From Oceanobacillus kimchii X50 (GTDB lineage Bacteria > Bacillota > Bacilli > Bacillales > Amphibacillaceae): a stretch of DNA of 64,000 nucleotides. The stretch is taken from positions 1,572,659-1,636,658 of the forward strand of contig NZ_CM001792.1 in NCBI RefSeq assembly GCF_000340475.1, written 5' to 3'. Positions 47,716 through 56,881 of the stretch are shown here, piece by piece. The translations under genes and the position numbers were made by a program. The notes under the pieces are model-generated. The model was not told the DNA's origin. It was given only the letters and a program-made list of their open reading frames with translations, and made no database searches. How positions within the stretch are numbered: the first letter of the stretch is position 1; every line of letters begins with the position of its first letter.

Positions 47716-48768
47716 ATGACACAGGAAACAAAGTATAACGTGGCAGTAGTTGGCGCGACAGGCGCGGTAGGACAAAAAATCATCGAATTATTACAAGACA
47801 AATCATTCCCAATTAACAATTTAAAATTACTCTCGTCAAAACGTTCAGCTGGTTCTACTGTTACCGTAAATGGCAAAGAAATTATTGTAGAAGAGGCTAC
47901 ACCCGAATCTTTTGAAGGGGTAGATATTGCTCTATTTTCTGCTGGTGGTTCTGTATCCAAGCGACTTGCTCCAGAAGCAGTAAAAAGAGGTGCAGTAGTA
48001 GTAGATAATACGAGTGCTTACCGTATGGATCAGGATGTACCTTTGGTTGTTCCAGAAGTAAATCCGGAAGACTTAAAAAAACATCAAGGAATTATTGCAA
48101 ATCCTAACTGCTCTACTATACAAATGGTAGCTGCATTACAACCTATCAAAGAAAAGTACGGTTTAAATAAAATTATTGTTTCTACCTATCAGGCAGTTTC
48201 TGGTGCGGGAAATGAAGCAATTGATGAATTAAAGACACAATCACAGCAACAACTTAATGGCGAAGCATTGGAAGCAAATTTACTTCCTGTAAAAGGTGAT
48301 GAAAAACATTTCCCTATCGCTTTTAATGCTTTACCACAAATTGATGTATTCCAAGAAAATGGATATACATTTGAAGAAATGAAAATGATTAATGAAACAA
48401 AGAAAATCTTACATGATGATGCATTACATGTAGCAGCAACATGTGTACGTCTTCCTTTTGTTACTTCTCATGCAGAGAGTGTGTATGTGGAAATAGATGA
48501 AGCCGGAGTACAAGTAAAAGATATTTGGAATTTATTAGAATCCGCAGATGGAATTATCCTAGAGGATAATCCAACCAGTCAGACATATCCTACTCCGTTA
48601 TCAGCTGAAGGAAAAGAAGAAGTGTTTGTTGGTCGTGTGCGTAAAGATTTAGATGAAGATAAAGGATTCCATCTCTGGGTAGTATCTGATAATCTATTAA
48701 AAGGGGCAGCTTGGAATACAGTCCAAATTGCACAAACATTAATTAAGAATCAATGGTTAAAAAAATAA
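47716..48768 (+). CDS. asd: Aspartate-semialdehyde dehydrogenase
   Basis: 350 aa from ATG 47716 (SD AAGGGAG). NADP-binding VAVVGATGAVGQKIIELL, then SAGGSVSKRLAPEA, and catalytic Cys132 in IANPNCSTIQM. It reduces aspartyl phosphate to the semialdehyde, the branch point to DAP/lysine, dipicolinate, threonine and methionine. Confidence 0.98.
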   Translation: MTQETKYNVAVVGATGAVGQKIIELLQDKSFPINNLKLLSSKRSAGSTVTVNGKEIIVEEATPESFEGVDIALFSAGGSVSKRLAPEAVKRGAVVVDNTSAYRMDQDVPLVVPEVNPEDLKKHQGIIANPNCSTIQMVAALQPIKEKYGLNKIIVSTYQAVSGAGNEAIDELKTQSQQQLNGEALEANLLPVKGDEKHFPIAFNALPQIDVFQENGYTFEEMKMINETKKILHDDALHVAATCVRLPFVTSHAESVYVEIDEAGVQVKDIWNLLESADGIILEDNPTSQTYPTPLSAEGKEEVFVGRVRKDLDEDKGFHLWVVSDNLLKGAAWNTVQIAQTLIKNQWLKK

Positions 48769-48830
48769 TCGAATACAAAAATACAATCATCCAATAATCA
48801 AACTTGGATAACTTATAGAGGTGTTTTAAA

Positions 48831-50066
48831 GTGCAAGTGATGGTCCAAAAATTTGGAGGAACTTCGGTACAATCCGCAGAAAATAGAGAGCATGTCATTC
48901 GTCATATTCGTGAGGCATTAGTGCAAGAATATAAACTCGTAGTTGTAGTATCTGCTTTAGGTAGAAAACCAGATCCTTATGCGACTGATAGTTTACTTGG
49001 ACTTGTAGACTTCCCAACCAATACAAATTCACCACGTGAACTTGACTTACTTATGTCTTGTGGAGAGGTAATTTCTTCTGTAGTTTTATCGAATGAACTT
49101 CAAAAAAACCATATTTCTACGGTTGCTTTAACTGGAGCGCAGGCAGGCTTTGTTACGAATGAAGATTTCAATCGAGCAAAAATAAAAGAAGTGAATCCTT
49201 CTAGAATCTTAAAAGAATTGGAAACACACGATGTTGTAGTTGTAGCTGGATTTCAGGGACAAAGTGAGTCTGGTGAAATAACTACTATCGGACGTGGAGG
49301 TAGTGACACTTCTGCTGCAGCTCTAGGTGTTGCTTTAGCTGCAGAAAGAATTGAAATTTTTACGGATGTGGAAGGTATAATGACTGCTGATCCACGTGTT
49401 GTAAAAAATGCCAGGCCACTCGATGTTGTAACGTATACAGAAATATGTAACTTGGCCTATCAAGGAGCAAAAGTAATTCATCCACGTGCAGTAGAAATTG
49501 CAATGCAAGGGAAAATTCCGATGCGAATCCGGTCAACCTATTCCGAACAGTTAGGTACATTAGTTACTTCATCTCGAGTTCATGAGCTTGGAATGGATAT
49601 ACCTGATCGGATGATTACTGGTATTGCACATATTTCACCAGTAACGCAAATTAAAGTTCAGACGAAAGAATCAGCTTATCGTGTCCAATCAGAAGTATTT
49701 AAAGCGATGGCCGAAGCAGGTATATCGGTTGATTTTATTAACATATCACCGACTGGTGTCGTCTATACAGTTCCAGAAAATTTAACAACCAAAGCAATTG
49801 AGATACTAGAAATGTTAGGTTTCCATCCAGAGGTAACGGAAGGGTGTGCCAAAGTATCTGCAGTAGGAGCAGGAATGAGTGGCGTTCCTGGTGTTGCATC
49901 TAAAATCGTGCAGGCATTAACCGATTCTGGTGTGCAAATTCTGCAGTCTGCAGATAGTCATACCACGATTTGGGTATTAGTGCATAATGATGATTTAGTC
50001 ACTGCAGTAAATGCATTGCATGATGTATTTGACCTTAGTGTTACCGAAGAACTACAAGAAAGCTAA
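48831..50066 (+). CDS. dapG: DapG, aspartate kinase I
   Basis: 411 aa from GTG 48831 (AGAGGTG 48817-48823; ATG 48840 is possible). It contains MVQKFGGTSVQSAENREHV, TTIGRGGSDTSAAALGVALAAERIEIFTDVEGIMTADPRVV, and two C-terminal ACT domains. It catalyses the first step of the aspartate family; the B. subtilis ortholog is feedback-controlled by diaminopimelate. dapA, normally next, is not here; a terminator is. Confidence 0.97.
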   Translation: MQVMVQKFGGTSVQSAENREHVIRHIREALVQEYKLVVVVSALGRKPDPYATDSLLGLVDFPTNTNSPRELDLLMSCGEVISSVVLSNELQKNHISTVALTGAQAGFVTNEDFNRAKIKEVNPSRILKELETHDVVVVAGFQGQSESGEITTIGRGGSDTSAAALGVALAAERIEIFTDVEGIMTADPRVVKNARPLDVVTYTEICNLAYQGAKVIHPRAVEIAMQGKIPMRIRSTYSEQLGTLVTSSRVHELGMDIPDRMITGIAHISPVTQIKVQTKESAYRVQSEVFKAMAEAGISVDFINISPTGVVYTVPENLTTKAIEILEMLGFHPEVTEGCAKVSAVGAGMSGVPGVASKIVQALTDSGVQILQSADSHTTIWVLVHNDDLVTAVNALHDVFDLSVTEELQES

Positions 50067-50083
50067 GTGAATAAATCGAAGCA

Positions 50084-50138
50084 AAAAACGGCTGGACGAA
50101 AAGCAGAAATAATCTGGATCGTTCAGCTTTTTTTAATA
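50084..50138 (+). terminator. Rho-independent terminator after dapG
   Basis: GGCTGGACG (about 50089-50097) pairs with CGTTCAGCT (about 50119-50127) with G-T pairs; seven T follow. The rest of the 273-base gap to tepA shows no gene. Confidence 0.7.
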
Positions 50139-50339
50139 TTGACGATTTTAAAGTAATAACTATGATGTAAAAGAAAGAATTGATATATACCGAATTTAAC
50201 TTTGAAAAAAATTGAATCATCCTAAACACTACTTTGATCGAATGTAATACCGTAATATCAATAATTAGAAATAGATGAAGTATGTTTTACTTGTTTGTGC
50301 TCATACTAGGAATAAGTAGTAGGAAAGGGGATTTTTAGT

Positions 50340-51074
50340 ATGAGTTTTCAAATGAATGATGATGATAACAAACCAGAAAAGGAAAAAGGTAATAATTCGT
50401 CTTCGTTGGTTGAAAAAATCCAACAGCTTGGACAATCAAATGTTCCACAAGCACCGGATTCGAATATTCATGTGCTTTCTATTATTGGTCAGGTAGAAGG
50501 ACATGTGCAGCTTCCTCCTCAAAATAAAACAACAAAATATGAACATCTGTTACCACAATTAATTGCGATTGAACAAAATCCTAAAATAGAGGGACTTGTT
50601 ATATTGTTAAATACAGTTGGTGGGGATGTAGAGGCCGGTTTAGCACTTGCTGAAATGATTTCTTCCTTATCTAAACCAACAGTGTCTATTGTACTTGGTG
50701 GCGGGCACTCTATTGGGGTTCCTATAGCGGTTGCTACTGATCACTCCTTTATCGTACCGACAGCAACAATGACCATACACCCAATACGTTTAACCGGTCT
50801 AGTAATTGGTGTACCACAGACATTTGAATACTTAGATAAAATGCAAGAAAGAGTTATTGACTTTGTCGTAAATCATTCGAACATTAAAGAAGACAAATTC
50901 AAGGAATTAATGTTTGCGAAGGGAAATTTGACACGAGATATTGGAACAAATGTAGTTGGCAAAGATGCAGTTGAGTTTGGTTTAATTAATGATGTTGGTG
51001 GTGTTAAAGAAGCAATGGAAAAATTAAATGAGTTAATTGGACCAAAACAAAAGGCAGGAGAAGATAAATCATGA
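50340..51074 (+). CDS. tepA: TepA (YmfB), ClpP-like serine protease
   Basis: 244 aa. The ClpP-fold core: [24 protein letters not shown], nucleophile Ser124 in [14 protein letters not shown], and His in [11 protein letters not shown]. The N-terminus (residues 1-45) is charged and unlike ClpP, so it is a specialised forespore/translocation-associated member. SD AAAGGGGA. The B. subtilis neighbours rnjB and dapA are missing upstream; ylzJ overlaps downstream by 4 bases. Confidence 0.94.
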   Translation: MSFQMNDDDNKPEKEKGNNSSSLVEKIQQLGQSNVPQAPDSNIHVLSIIGQVEGHVQLPPQNKTTKYEHLLPQLIAIEQNPKIEGLVILLNTVGGDVEAGLALAEMISSLSKPTVSIVLGGGHSIGVPIAVATDHSFIVPTATMTIHPIRLTGLVIGVPQTFEYLDKMQERVIDFVVNHSNIKEDKFKELMFAKGNLTRDIGTNVVGKDAVEFGLINDVGGVKEAMEKLNELIGPKQKAGEDKS

Positions 51075-51277
51075 TTTTATACACGCCACTAAGTTATCAT
51101 GATGTATTCCCGGCTGATCCAAGTTCCTATCAGAATGTGGAACCGGTAGTGTATCAAGGAAAAACCGTTTATGCTACACGCCAAGAAAATGGCAACTATC
51201 AAATTAATCAATTATTATCAACAGATCCAAATGATTACTTAAATGATGATTTTTTACCTGGAAGAATTATTAGCTGA
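51071..51277 (+). CDS. ylzJ: YlzJ-like small protein
   Basis: 68 aa. It begins [56 protein letters not shown], matching the conserved YlzJ-like pattern at this position in Bacillaceae. It is soluble, of unknown function, and overlaps tepA by ATGA, so it is probably made with it. Confidence 0.88.
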   Translation: MILYTPLSYHDVFPADPSSYQNVEPVVYQGKTVYATRQENGNYQINQLLSTDPNDYLNDDFLPGRIIS

Positions 51278-51298
51278 TACCGATTTTTCCCAAATCTA

Positions 51299-51307
51299 TG
51301 CTATAAT
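51299..51307 (+). promoter_or_regulatory. Extended -10 promoter before spoIIIE
   Basis: TGCTATAAT (51299-51307) is a perfect extended -10 (TGnTATAAT); no good -35 is seen, which extended -10 promoters can lack. It is 80 bases before the spoIIIE start. Confidence 0.5.
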
Positions 51308-51318
51308 GGAAGTAGAAT

Positions 51319-51349
51319 AACCCTTGCCGTTTTTTTGTGGGCAAGGGTT
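51319..51349 (+). other. Hairpin in the spoIIIE leader
   Basis: AACCCTTGCC (51319-51328) pairs perfectly with GGCAAGGGTT (51340-51349); the loop holds seven T. No 3' T-tract follows, so it would sit in the spoIIIE mRNA leader rather than end transcription. Confidence 0.5.
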
Positions 51350-51386
51350 TGCTATTCGTAAAAGTAATAGATGTTGGGGTGAGAAA

Positions 51387-53726
51387 ATGGCCGCGAAAAA
51401 AAGAAAGAAAAAAAGAAAAAATTCTAAGCAAGTAAAGCGATTAAAGATAGAGTTAGTTGGCCTACTTCTTATATTTCTTGCAATATTTGGTAGCGGAGCA
51501 GCTGCGCTAAGTGATGGTGCTATACCAGGATGGCTGGAGAATTTATTTCAATTCTTCTTTGGTATTTGGTACTTTATTGCATCTGTATTTCTACTTGTAG
51601 CAGGATTTTACTTATTGATAAAACGAAAATTACCAGATTTTCTACATCGTAGAATGATTGGATTTTATATTCTTTTAGCTGGTGTACTGATGTTAACGCA
51701 TATTCAAGTATTGGAAAGTTTACTAGTAACAACAGAAAACACCTCTATTATTGGAATGAGTTGGACATTATTTTTTGATTATGTAAACGGAACAGGTACG
51801 TTGGTTCAAACTGGTGGAGGAATGTTCGGGGCAATTCTTTTCACGTTTTCACATTATATGTTTTCCATTACTGGATCAAAAATTGTTGTTGTCTTTTGTT
51901 TGTTAATTGGTGCTATTTTCCTTACGAATTTATCAATTGGAGAGGTGACTTCTAAGATATTCACTAAGGTAAAAGCGCTTATAAATTTAACTAAGGAAAA
52001 ATGGACGCAGTATCAATCTGAAAGAAAAGAAAGAAAGCATCAGGCATATATTGATGATGAAAGCAGACAAGCTGAGAATGAAATAGAAGATAATCTGGTG
52101 ACAGAGATTGATGTTTCAGAAAGGGAAGAACCATTTATCAATGATTTTACAGATGTAGCATATCAAGATAATGTACCGCAAGCCACAGAGAATAAAGCAC
52201 CAGCTAAACAAAAACAAGCCCAAAGTACGAAAATTGATCAAAGTTTAGCTGATGATAGTAAAGACGAAGCAATGCCAATGACAGCTAGGGAGAATCACGA
52301 TTATGAACTTCCTATGCCAGATTTATTAGCAGATCCATCTTATAACTCGCAACAGCAAGAAAAGTCACAAATTCAAGCTACAGTACGTAAGTTGGAAAAA
52401 ACATTTACAAGCTTTGGTGTGAAAGCAAAAATTACGAAGGTACATGTTGGCCCAGCTGTTACGAAATATGAAGTATATCCTGAAGCCGGGGTAAAAGTTA
52501 GTAAGATCGTCAACCTTCATGATGATATTGCACTTGCTTTAGCAGCAAAAGATATTCGTATTGAAGCACCAATTCCAGGGAAATCTGCTGTTGGAATAGA
52601 AGTTCCAAATAAAGAAATTGCAATGGTTTCTTTACGAGAGGTGTTAGATAAAACCTGGTCTAATAAGACATCTAAACTTCTTTATGCTCTTGGTAGAGAT
52701 ATATCGGGTGAAGCTGTTGTTGGTGAATTGAATAAAATGCCCCATCTATTAATTGCAGGTGCGACCGGAAGCGGAAAAAGTGTTTGTGTCAATGGCATAA
52801 TTACGAGTATTTTAATGCGTGCAAAACCTCACGAAGTTAAAATGATGATGATTGATCCTAAAAAGGTAGAACTTAACGTCTATAATGGTATTCCCCACTT
52901 GCTAGCACCAGTTGTAACTGATCCAAAGAAAGCATCAAGAGCACTGAAAAAGGTTGTAGCTGAAATGGAAAGACGTTATGATTTATTTTCTGAAACAGGA
53001 ACAAGAAATATTGAAGGATACAATGAATATATTCGAAAGCAAAATCTAGCATCTGAAGAACAGCAGCCACACTTACCTTACATTGTTGTTCTTGTAGATG
53101 AGTTGGCAGATTTAATGATGGTAGCCTCAAATGATGTGGAAGATTCCATTACGAGATTGGCACAAATGGCTCGTGCAGCAGGAATTCATTTAATTATTGC
53201 TACACAACGTCCTTCGGTAGACGTTATTACAGGTGTTATTAAGGCAAATATTCCATCACGTATTGCATTTAGTGTATCCTCTGCGACAGATTCACGTACC
53301 ATCCTTGATTCAGGAGGAGCTGAGAAATTATTAGGAAGAGGCGATATGTTATTTATGCCCGTAGGTTCTTCAAAACCAACACGTGTTCAAGGTGCATTCT
53401 TATCTGATGAAGAGGTAGAACGTATTGTAGACCATTGTATTGAACAACAAAAAGCATCTTATCAAGAAGAAATGATTCCAGAAGAAACAAATGAAGTAGT
53501 TGAAGAGGTTGATGATGATCTTTATGAGGATGCAGTTCAACTCATTTCAGAAATGCAAAGTGCTAGTGTATCAATGTTACAGCGTCGATTCCGGATTGGT
53601 TATACTAGAGCTGCAAGACTGATTGATGCTATGGAGGATAGAGGAATAGTAGGTCCTTATGAAGGGAGTAAACCAAGGGCAGTCTTGGTTCCTAAACCTA
53701 CAGAAGAACAAACGACTTCCTCGTAA
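51387..53726 (+). CDS. spoIIIE: SpoIIIE/FtsK DNA translocase
   Basis: 779 aa from ATG 51387 (SD TTGGGGTGAG). A basic N-terminus ([11 protein letters not shown]) leads into four transmembrane helices (about residues 25-175), an acidic linker, and the motor: Walker A GATGSGKS near residue 458, [13 protein letters not shown], and [31 protein letters not shown] segments. The C-terminal gamma winged helix ([28 protein letters not shown]) reads strand polarity. It pumps the chromosome into the forespore. Confidence 0.98.
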   Translation: MAAKKRKKKRKNSKQVKRLKIELVGLLLIFLAIFGSGAAALSDGAIPGWLENLFQFFFGIWYFIASVFLLVAGFYLLIKRKLPDFLHRRMIGFYILLAGVLMLTHIQVLESLLVTTENTSIIGMSWTLFFDYVNGTGTLVQTGGGMFGAILFTFSHYMFSITGSKIVVVFCLLIGAIFLTNLSIGEVTSKIFTKVKALINLTKEKWTQYQSERKERKHQAYIDDESRQAENEIEDNLVTEIDVSEREEPFINDFTDVAYQDNVPQATENKAPAKQKQAQSTKIDQSLADDSKDEAMPMTARENHDYELPMPDLLADPSYNSQQQEKSQIQATVRKLEKTFTSFGVKAKITKVHVGPAVTKYEVYPEAGVKVSKIVNLHDDIALALAAKDIRIEAPIPGKSAVGIEVPNKEIAMVSLREVLDKTWSNKTSKLLYALGRDISGEAVVGELNKMPHLLIAGATGSGKSVCVNGIITSILMRAKPHEVKMMMIDPKKVELNVYNGIPHLLAPVVTDPKKASRALKKVVAEMERRYDLFSETGTRNIEGYNEYIRKQNLASEEQQPHLPYIVVLVDELADLMMVASNDVEDSITRLAQMARAAGIHLIIATQRPSVDVITGVIKANIPSRIAFSVSSATDSRTILDSGGAEKLLGRGDMLFMPVGSSKPTRVQGAFLSDEEVERIVDHCIEQQKASYQEEMIPEETNEVVEEVDDDLYEDAVQLISEMQSASVSMLQRRFRIGYTRAARLIDAMEDRGIVGPYEGSKPRAVLVPKPTEEQTTSS

Positions 53727-53734
53727 TGACCTTA

Positions 53735-53780
53735 ATGTGATCCTTATTCTAGTGTTATCATGAATAAGGATCACATTTTT
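53735..53780 (+). terminator. Rho-independent terminator after spoIIIE
   Basis: A perfect 14-bp stem, ATGTGATCCTTATT (53735-53748) with AATAAGGATCACAT (53763-53776), followed by T residues. Confidence 0.9.
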
Positions 53781-53891
53781 GATGAAATTTACCATGGTAT
53801 TAGGGATTTATTTCTTTTAAGAAGAGTGGTAATATAAATTCTAGTATGCAAGAAAACGATTTCGTAGTTGGCATTAGTGGAGGTGAATTAT

Positions 53892-54617
53892 ATGTCTATT
53901 CGTGCGGATGCAAGACATTTATATTTACAAGTTATTGATGAAATTCGAAAAGAAATTGATAGAGGCGTTTACCTAGAAAATGAAAAACTCCCATCGGAAT
54001 ATGAATTGTCAAAGCATTTAGGTGTTTCAAGAGCTACCTTAAGGGAAGCACTTCGTATTTTAGAGGAGGATAATGTAGTAACTAGGAGACATGGTGTAGG
54101 AACTTTTGTAAATCCAAAGCCGATTTTTTCATCTGGGATTGAAGAGCTAACGAGCGTTACACAGATGATTGAACAATCTGGAAAAGTAGCAGGTACACAA
54201 TATTTATCTGCTGAAGTTGTCCAAGCAACCGATGAAGATCGCTCCAAATTTAACAATCAGTCATTAACATCATTATCTAAAATTGAACGTGTTCGTACGG
54301 CTGATAATGATCCTGTAGTGTTTTGTATTGATAAGATTCCAACTAAGTTGATTCCGATTGAAGTATTACGAGATGAAGCGTCCATTTTTAATGTGTTTGA
54401 ATCCTATACGAAGAAACGTGTTGCATATGCGGTTACATATATTGAACCGGTAAGCTATCATGACCGAATTTATAGTATTTTAAATTATGCATCTGATCAA
54501 CCGTTACTATTATTAAAGCAAGTGCATTATACGAGTGATGATGAACCAGTTCTATATTCATCTAATTATTTTCGAGCAGATACATTTAGCTTTTATGTAT
54601 TACGAAAACGTGTTTAA
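53892..54617 (+). CDS. ymfC: YmfC, GntR/HutC-family transcriptional regulator
   Basis: 241 aa from ATG 53892 (SD GGAGGTGA). N-terminal winged helix: LYLQVIDEIRKEIDRGVYLENEKLPSEYELSKHLGVSRATLREALRILEEDNVVTRRHGVGTFVNP. C-terminal UTRA ligand domain: IERVRTADNDPVVFCIDKIPTKLIP. In B. subtilis ymfC also follows spoIIIE; its ligand is unknown. In related genomes a nucleoside-type ABC transporter may follow; here a different cassette does. A weak promoter (TTTATT, 17 bases, TAATAT) may lie at 53807-53835. Confidence 0.94.
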   Translation: MSIRADARHLYLQVIDEIRKEIDRGVYLENEKLPSEYELSKHLGVSRATLREALRILEEDNVVTRRHGVGTFVNPKPIFSSGIEELTSVTQMIEQSGKVAGTQYLSAEVVQATDEDRSKFNNQSLTSLSKIERVRTADNDPVVFCIDKIPTKLIPIEVLRDEASIFNVFESYTKKRVAYAVTYIEPVSYHDRIYSILNYASDQPLLLLKQVHYTSDDEPVLYSSNYFRADTFSFYVLRKRV

Positions 54618-54660
54618 TAAAGGAGGTGATTTTCGTTTCTTACGAAAATCACCTCCTTTA
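54618..54660 (+). terminator. 19-bp perfect hairpin after ymfC containing a complete SD sequence
   Basis: TAAAGGAGGTGATTTTCGT (54618-54636), loop TTCTT, ACGAAAATCACCTCCTTTA (54642-54660). It starts at the base after the ymfC stop. The left arm carries AAAGGAGGTGA, fully complementary to the 16S 3' end, but no start codon follows it in range. There is almost no 3' T-tract (TTTA). It may be a terminator or mRNA 3'-end stabiliser. Confidence 0.65.
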
Positions 54661-54986
54661 ATGTAATTATCTGTAGGCACTTCTTATATTAAGACTTTAA
54701 GAAGGTTAGAAAATGTCTCAATAAGAATTAACAAATCAAGGTTTTGAATAGAATCATACCGATCCGTAGCAATGGAAATCTTACTTTAATTAGAACATTT
54801 AAATTCCCCAACGGATAATAATTCTTTAATCATAATCCTTGTTCAAATTAAATTTATTAAGATACATATGATTAAAATACTTATAATTAGTAAAAAATAA
54901 CAGCATATAAATTAAAATCGATTATCACTGATAAAAGGTTTTGGGGAACAAGTTATATATAATTAACTTAATGTAGGGAGAATCTA
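54661..54986 (+). other. AT-rich intergenic region before the three-gene cassette
   Basis: 326 bases with no gene I can support and no clear repeat. It is very AT-rich. A promoter for the cassette should lie here; the stretch near 54938-54962 (GGTTTTGGGGAACAAG then TATATAATTAAC) is the best candidate region, but no consensus fits well. Confidence 0.5.
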
Positions 54987-55541
54987 ATGAGAAATTATTT
55001 ATTAGATGTCTGGAATATAATTGATCCAATATATTACACATGTTCACGATTACATAGCGTATCTGAAAATGATCAGAAGAATAGTAATAATACGTTGTTT
55101 CGAGTTCGGTTAACTAATTATCTAGGAAATGACGTAGTTCTGCAAGACGGCACTATTATTCATAAACATGATCTATTGTTGAAAATACATCTTCATAATG
55201 TAAAGATACTAAATGAATTGCGTAAAACCGATAATCAGTTTAAAAAAGCTTTATATATTTACCATGAAATAAAACGTGGGCTACCTATGTTGGCAAATTA
55301 TATAAGTCTTCATGAAAAAAGTAATGAAATTAAGGGGATCATAGGAATTACCTCATTGTCCCAGGGTGCGAATAAGTTAGGATTTGAAGTATTTGACATT
55401 AAGAATACTTACTATCGTACGTATAAAAAATACGCAATCTCTCCAATGAATTTTATCGCAAATACAAGTATCAAAGCTCCCGTTTATTTATTGATGTCTA
55501 AAAACAAATTAATTAATACTTACCATTTTTCTAGGATTTGA
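54987..55541 (+). CDS. YkoP-like protein of unknown function
   Basis: 184 aa. The opening RNYLLDVWNIIDPIYYTCSRL and the central DVVLQDGTIIHKHDLLLKIHLHNVKIL resemble B. subtilis YkoP as I remember it. The N-terminus may be a membrane-associating helix; the rest looks soluble with alternating strands. SD TAGGGAGA. YkoP in B. subtilis sits beside glycosyltransferase and phosphodiesterase genes expressed in sporulation, and here too the next genes are of those types, which strengthens the match. Function unknown. AT-rich compared with its neighbours. Confidence 0.6.
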   Translation: MRNYLLDVWNIIDPIYYTCSRLHSVSENDQKNSNNTLFRVRLTNYLGNDVVLQDGTIIHKHDLLLKIHLHNVKILNELRKTDNQFKKALYIYHEIKRGLPMLANYISLHEKSNEIKGIIGITSLSQGANKLGFEVFDIKNTYYRTYKKYAISPMNFIANTSIKAPVYLLMSKNKLINTYHFSRI

Positions 55542-55690
55542 AGAATTATGATAACAACTTCTAAAGCAAATATGAAATAAGCAAACTGAGTTTAATACTG
55601 ATTTTTGGGCAGGTTAGCTAGCCTTGTCCAAATAATATGTATTAATTTATATTTTATTGGAAATTAAAGAGGTCATATGGAGTTGAGCCA

Positions 55691-56800
55691 ATGAAAAGTA
55701 ATAATGGAAAGGCATTATTTCTACCTTTTATGCAAATTCCTACAGGTCATCATCATGTAGCGGAGGCTTTAATGGATGAACTTAATAAGAGTAATCATTC
55801 TATTCAATCAGAAAAAGTAGATATCCTCGCATATAGCTATGGAAAGTTAGAAAGAATAGTTTCAAATACCTATCTATTGTGGATTAGGTTTATTCCACAT
55901 ACATATAATTGGATGTATGATCAAGTGGCTAATAGTGAACTAACAAGTAATAGAAAAATCTTGTTTGAGTTTTTGTTTCTATCTTTTTTTAAACGACTAA
56001 TAAAAGAAACCAAACCTGAAATACTTTTTTGTACGCATGCGCTACCTTCTTATCTTGCAGGTCGCTTAAAAAGTACGCATAACCTTAGTGCTATTATCGT
56101 AAATGTCTATACGGATTATTTTGTTAATAATATATGGGGAATAGATGGTATAGATTATCATATTGTTCCTTCTGTACAGGTAAAGTTTCATTTAATGCGT
56201 AAAGGAGTGAAGGAACAAAATATATTTGTAACCGGTATACCAGTACATGGAGCATTTTATCCAAAACCTATTGCGTTTCAAACCAATAAGATAAACATAT
56301 TGGTAACTGGTGGAAGTCTCGGAATAGGAGATATAGATGAATTACTGCCACATAAATCTTCACTTAAAAATCTTCATTATTATGTATTATGCGGAAAAAA
56401 TAAACGTTTGTATGAAACATTAAAGAATAGGAGAAATATAAGGATTACCCCTATCCCTTATATTAATAATAAACAGGAAATGAATAGGATTTACGATAAA
56501 GTAGATGCTGTACTAACAAAGCCCGGCGGTGTTACTGTAAGTGAATGCTTGAAAAAGAAGAAAGTCATATTTATTAGCAATACCTTACCTGGTCAAGAGA
56601 GAATCAATTTAGATCAATTAAAATATTTAGGATTAGTTATTCCGATCAATCTACATAACCAAACAGTGGAAAATCAGATTGTAAGTTTTTTTTCTAGCAA
56701 ATCAAGAAGAAGACAATATCAAGCTAATATGGAAAGATATCATAGCAGCTTAGAAAATAAATCAATGATAGAAATATTAGATTTGATCATAAAAAAATAA
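55691..56800 (+). CDS. MGDG-synthase/UgtP-type glycosyltransferase (GT28)
   Basis: 369 aa. The N-terminal MGDG_synth pattern (GKALFLPFMQIPTGHHHVAEALMDEL, then VDILAYSYGKLERIVSNTYLLWIRFIP) and the C-terminal nucleotide-sugar site (VDAVLTKPGGVTVSECLKKKKVIFISNTLPGQERIN) mark the GT28 family, which adds sugars to diacylglycerol or related lipids. B. subtilis UgtP and YkoN are the closest named types. The acceptor and sugar cannot be told from sequence. It has only weak SD signals (GGAGTTGAG). Likely transcribed with the YkoP-like gene. Confidence 0.8.
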   Translation: MKSNNGKALFLPFMQIPTGHHHVAEALMDELNKSNHSIQSEKVDILAYSYGKLERIVSNTYLLWIRFIPHTYNWMYDQVANSELTSNRKILFEFLFLSFFKRLIKETKPEILFCTHALPSYLAGRLKSTHNLSAIIVNVYTDYFVNNIWGIDGIDYHIVPSVQVKFHLMRKGVKEQNIFVTGIPVHGAFYPKPIAFQTNKINILVTGGSLGIGDIDELLPHKSSLKNLHYYVLCGKNKRLYETLKNRRNIRITPIPYINNKQEMNRIYDKVDAVLTKPGGVTVSECLKKKKVIFISNTLPGQERINLDQLKYLGLVIPINLHNQTVENQIVSFFSSKSRRRQYQANMERYHSSLENKSMIEILDLIIKK

Positions 56801-56881
56801 TCTGTATTTCATTGTAGATAAATAAATATCAGTTGGTTCAATTTTGTAATTATTGACTCATAGATAGGATGAAAATAAATA

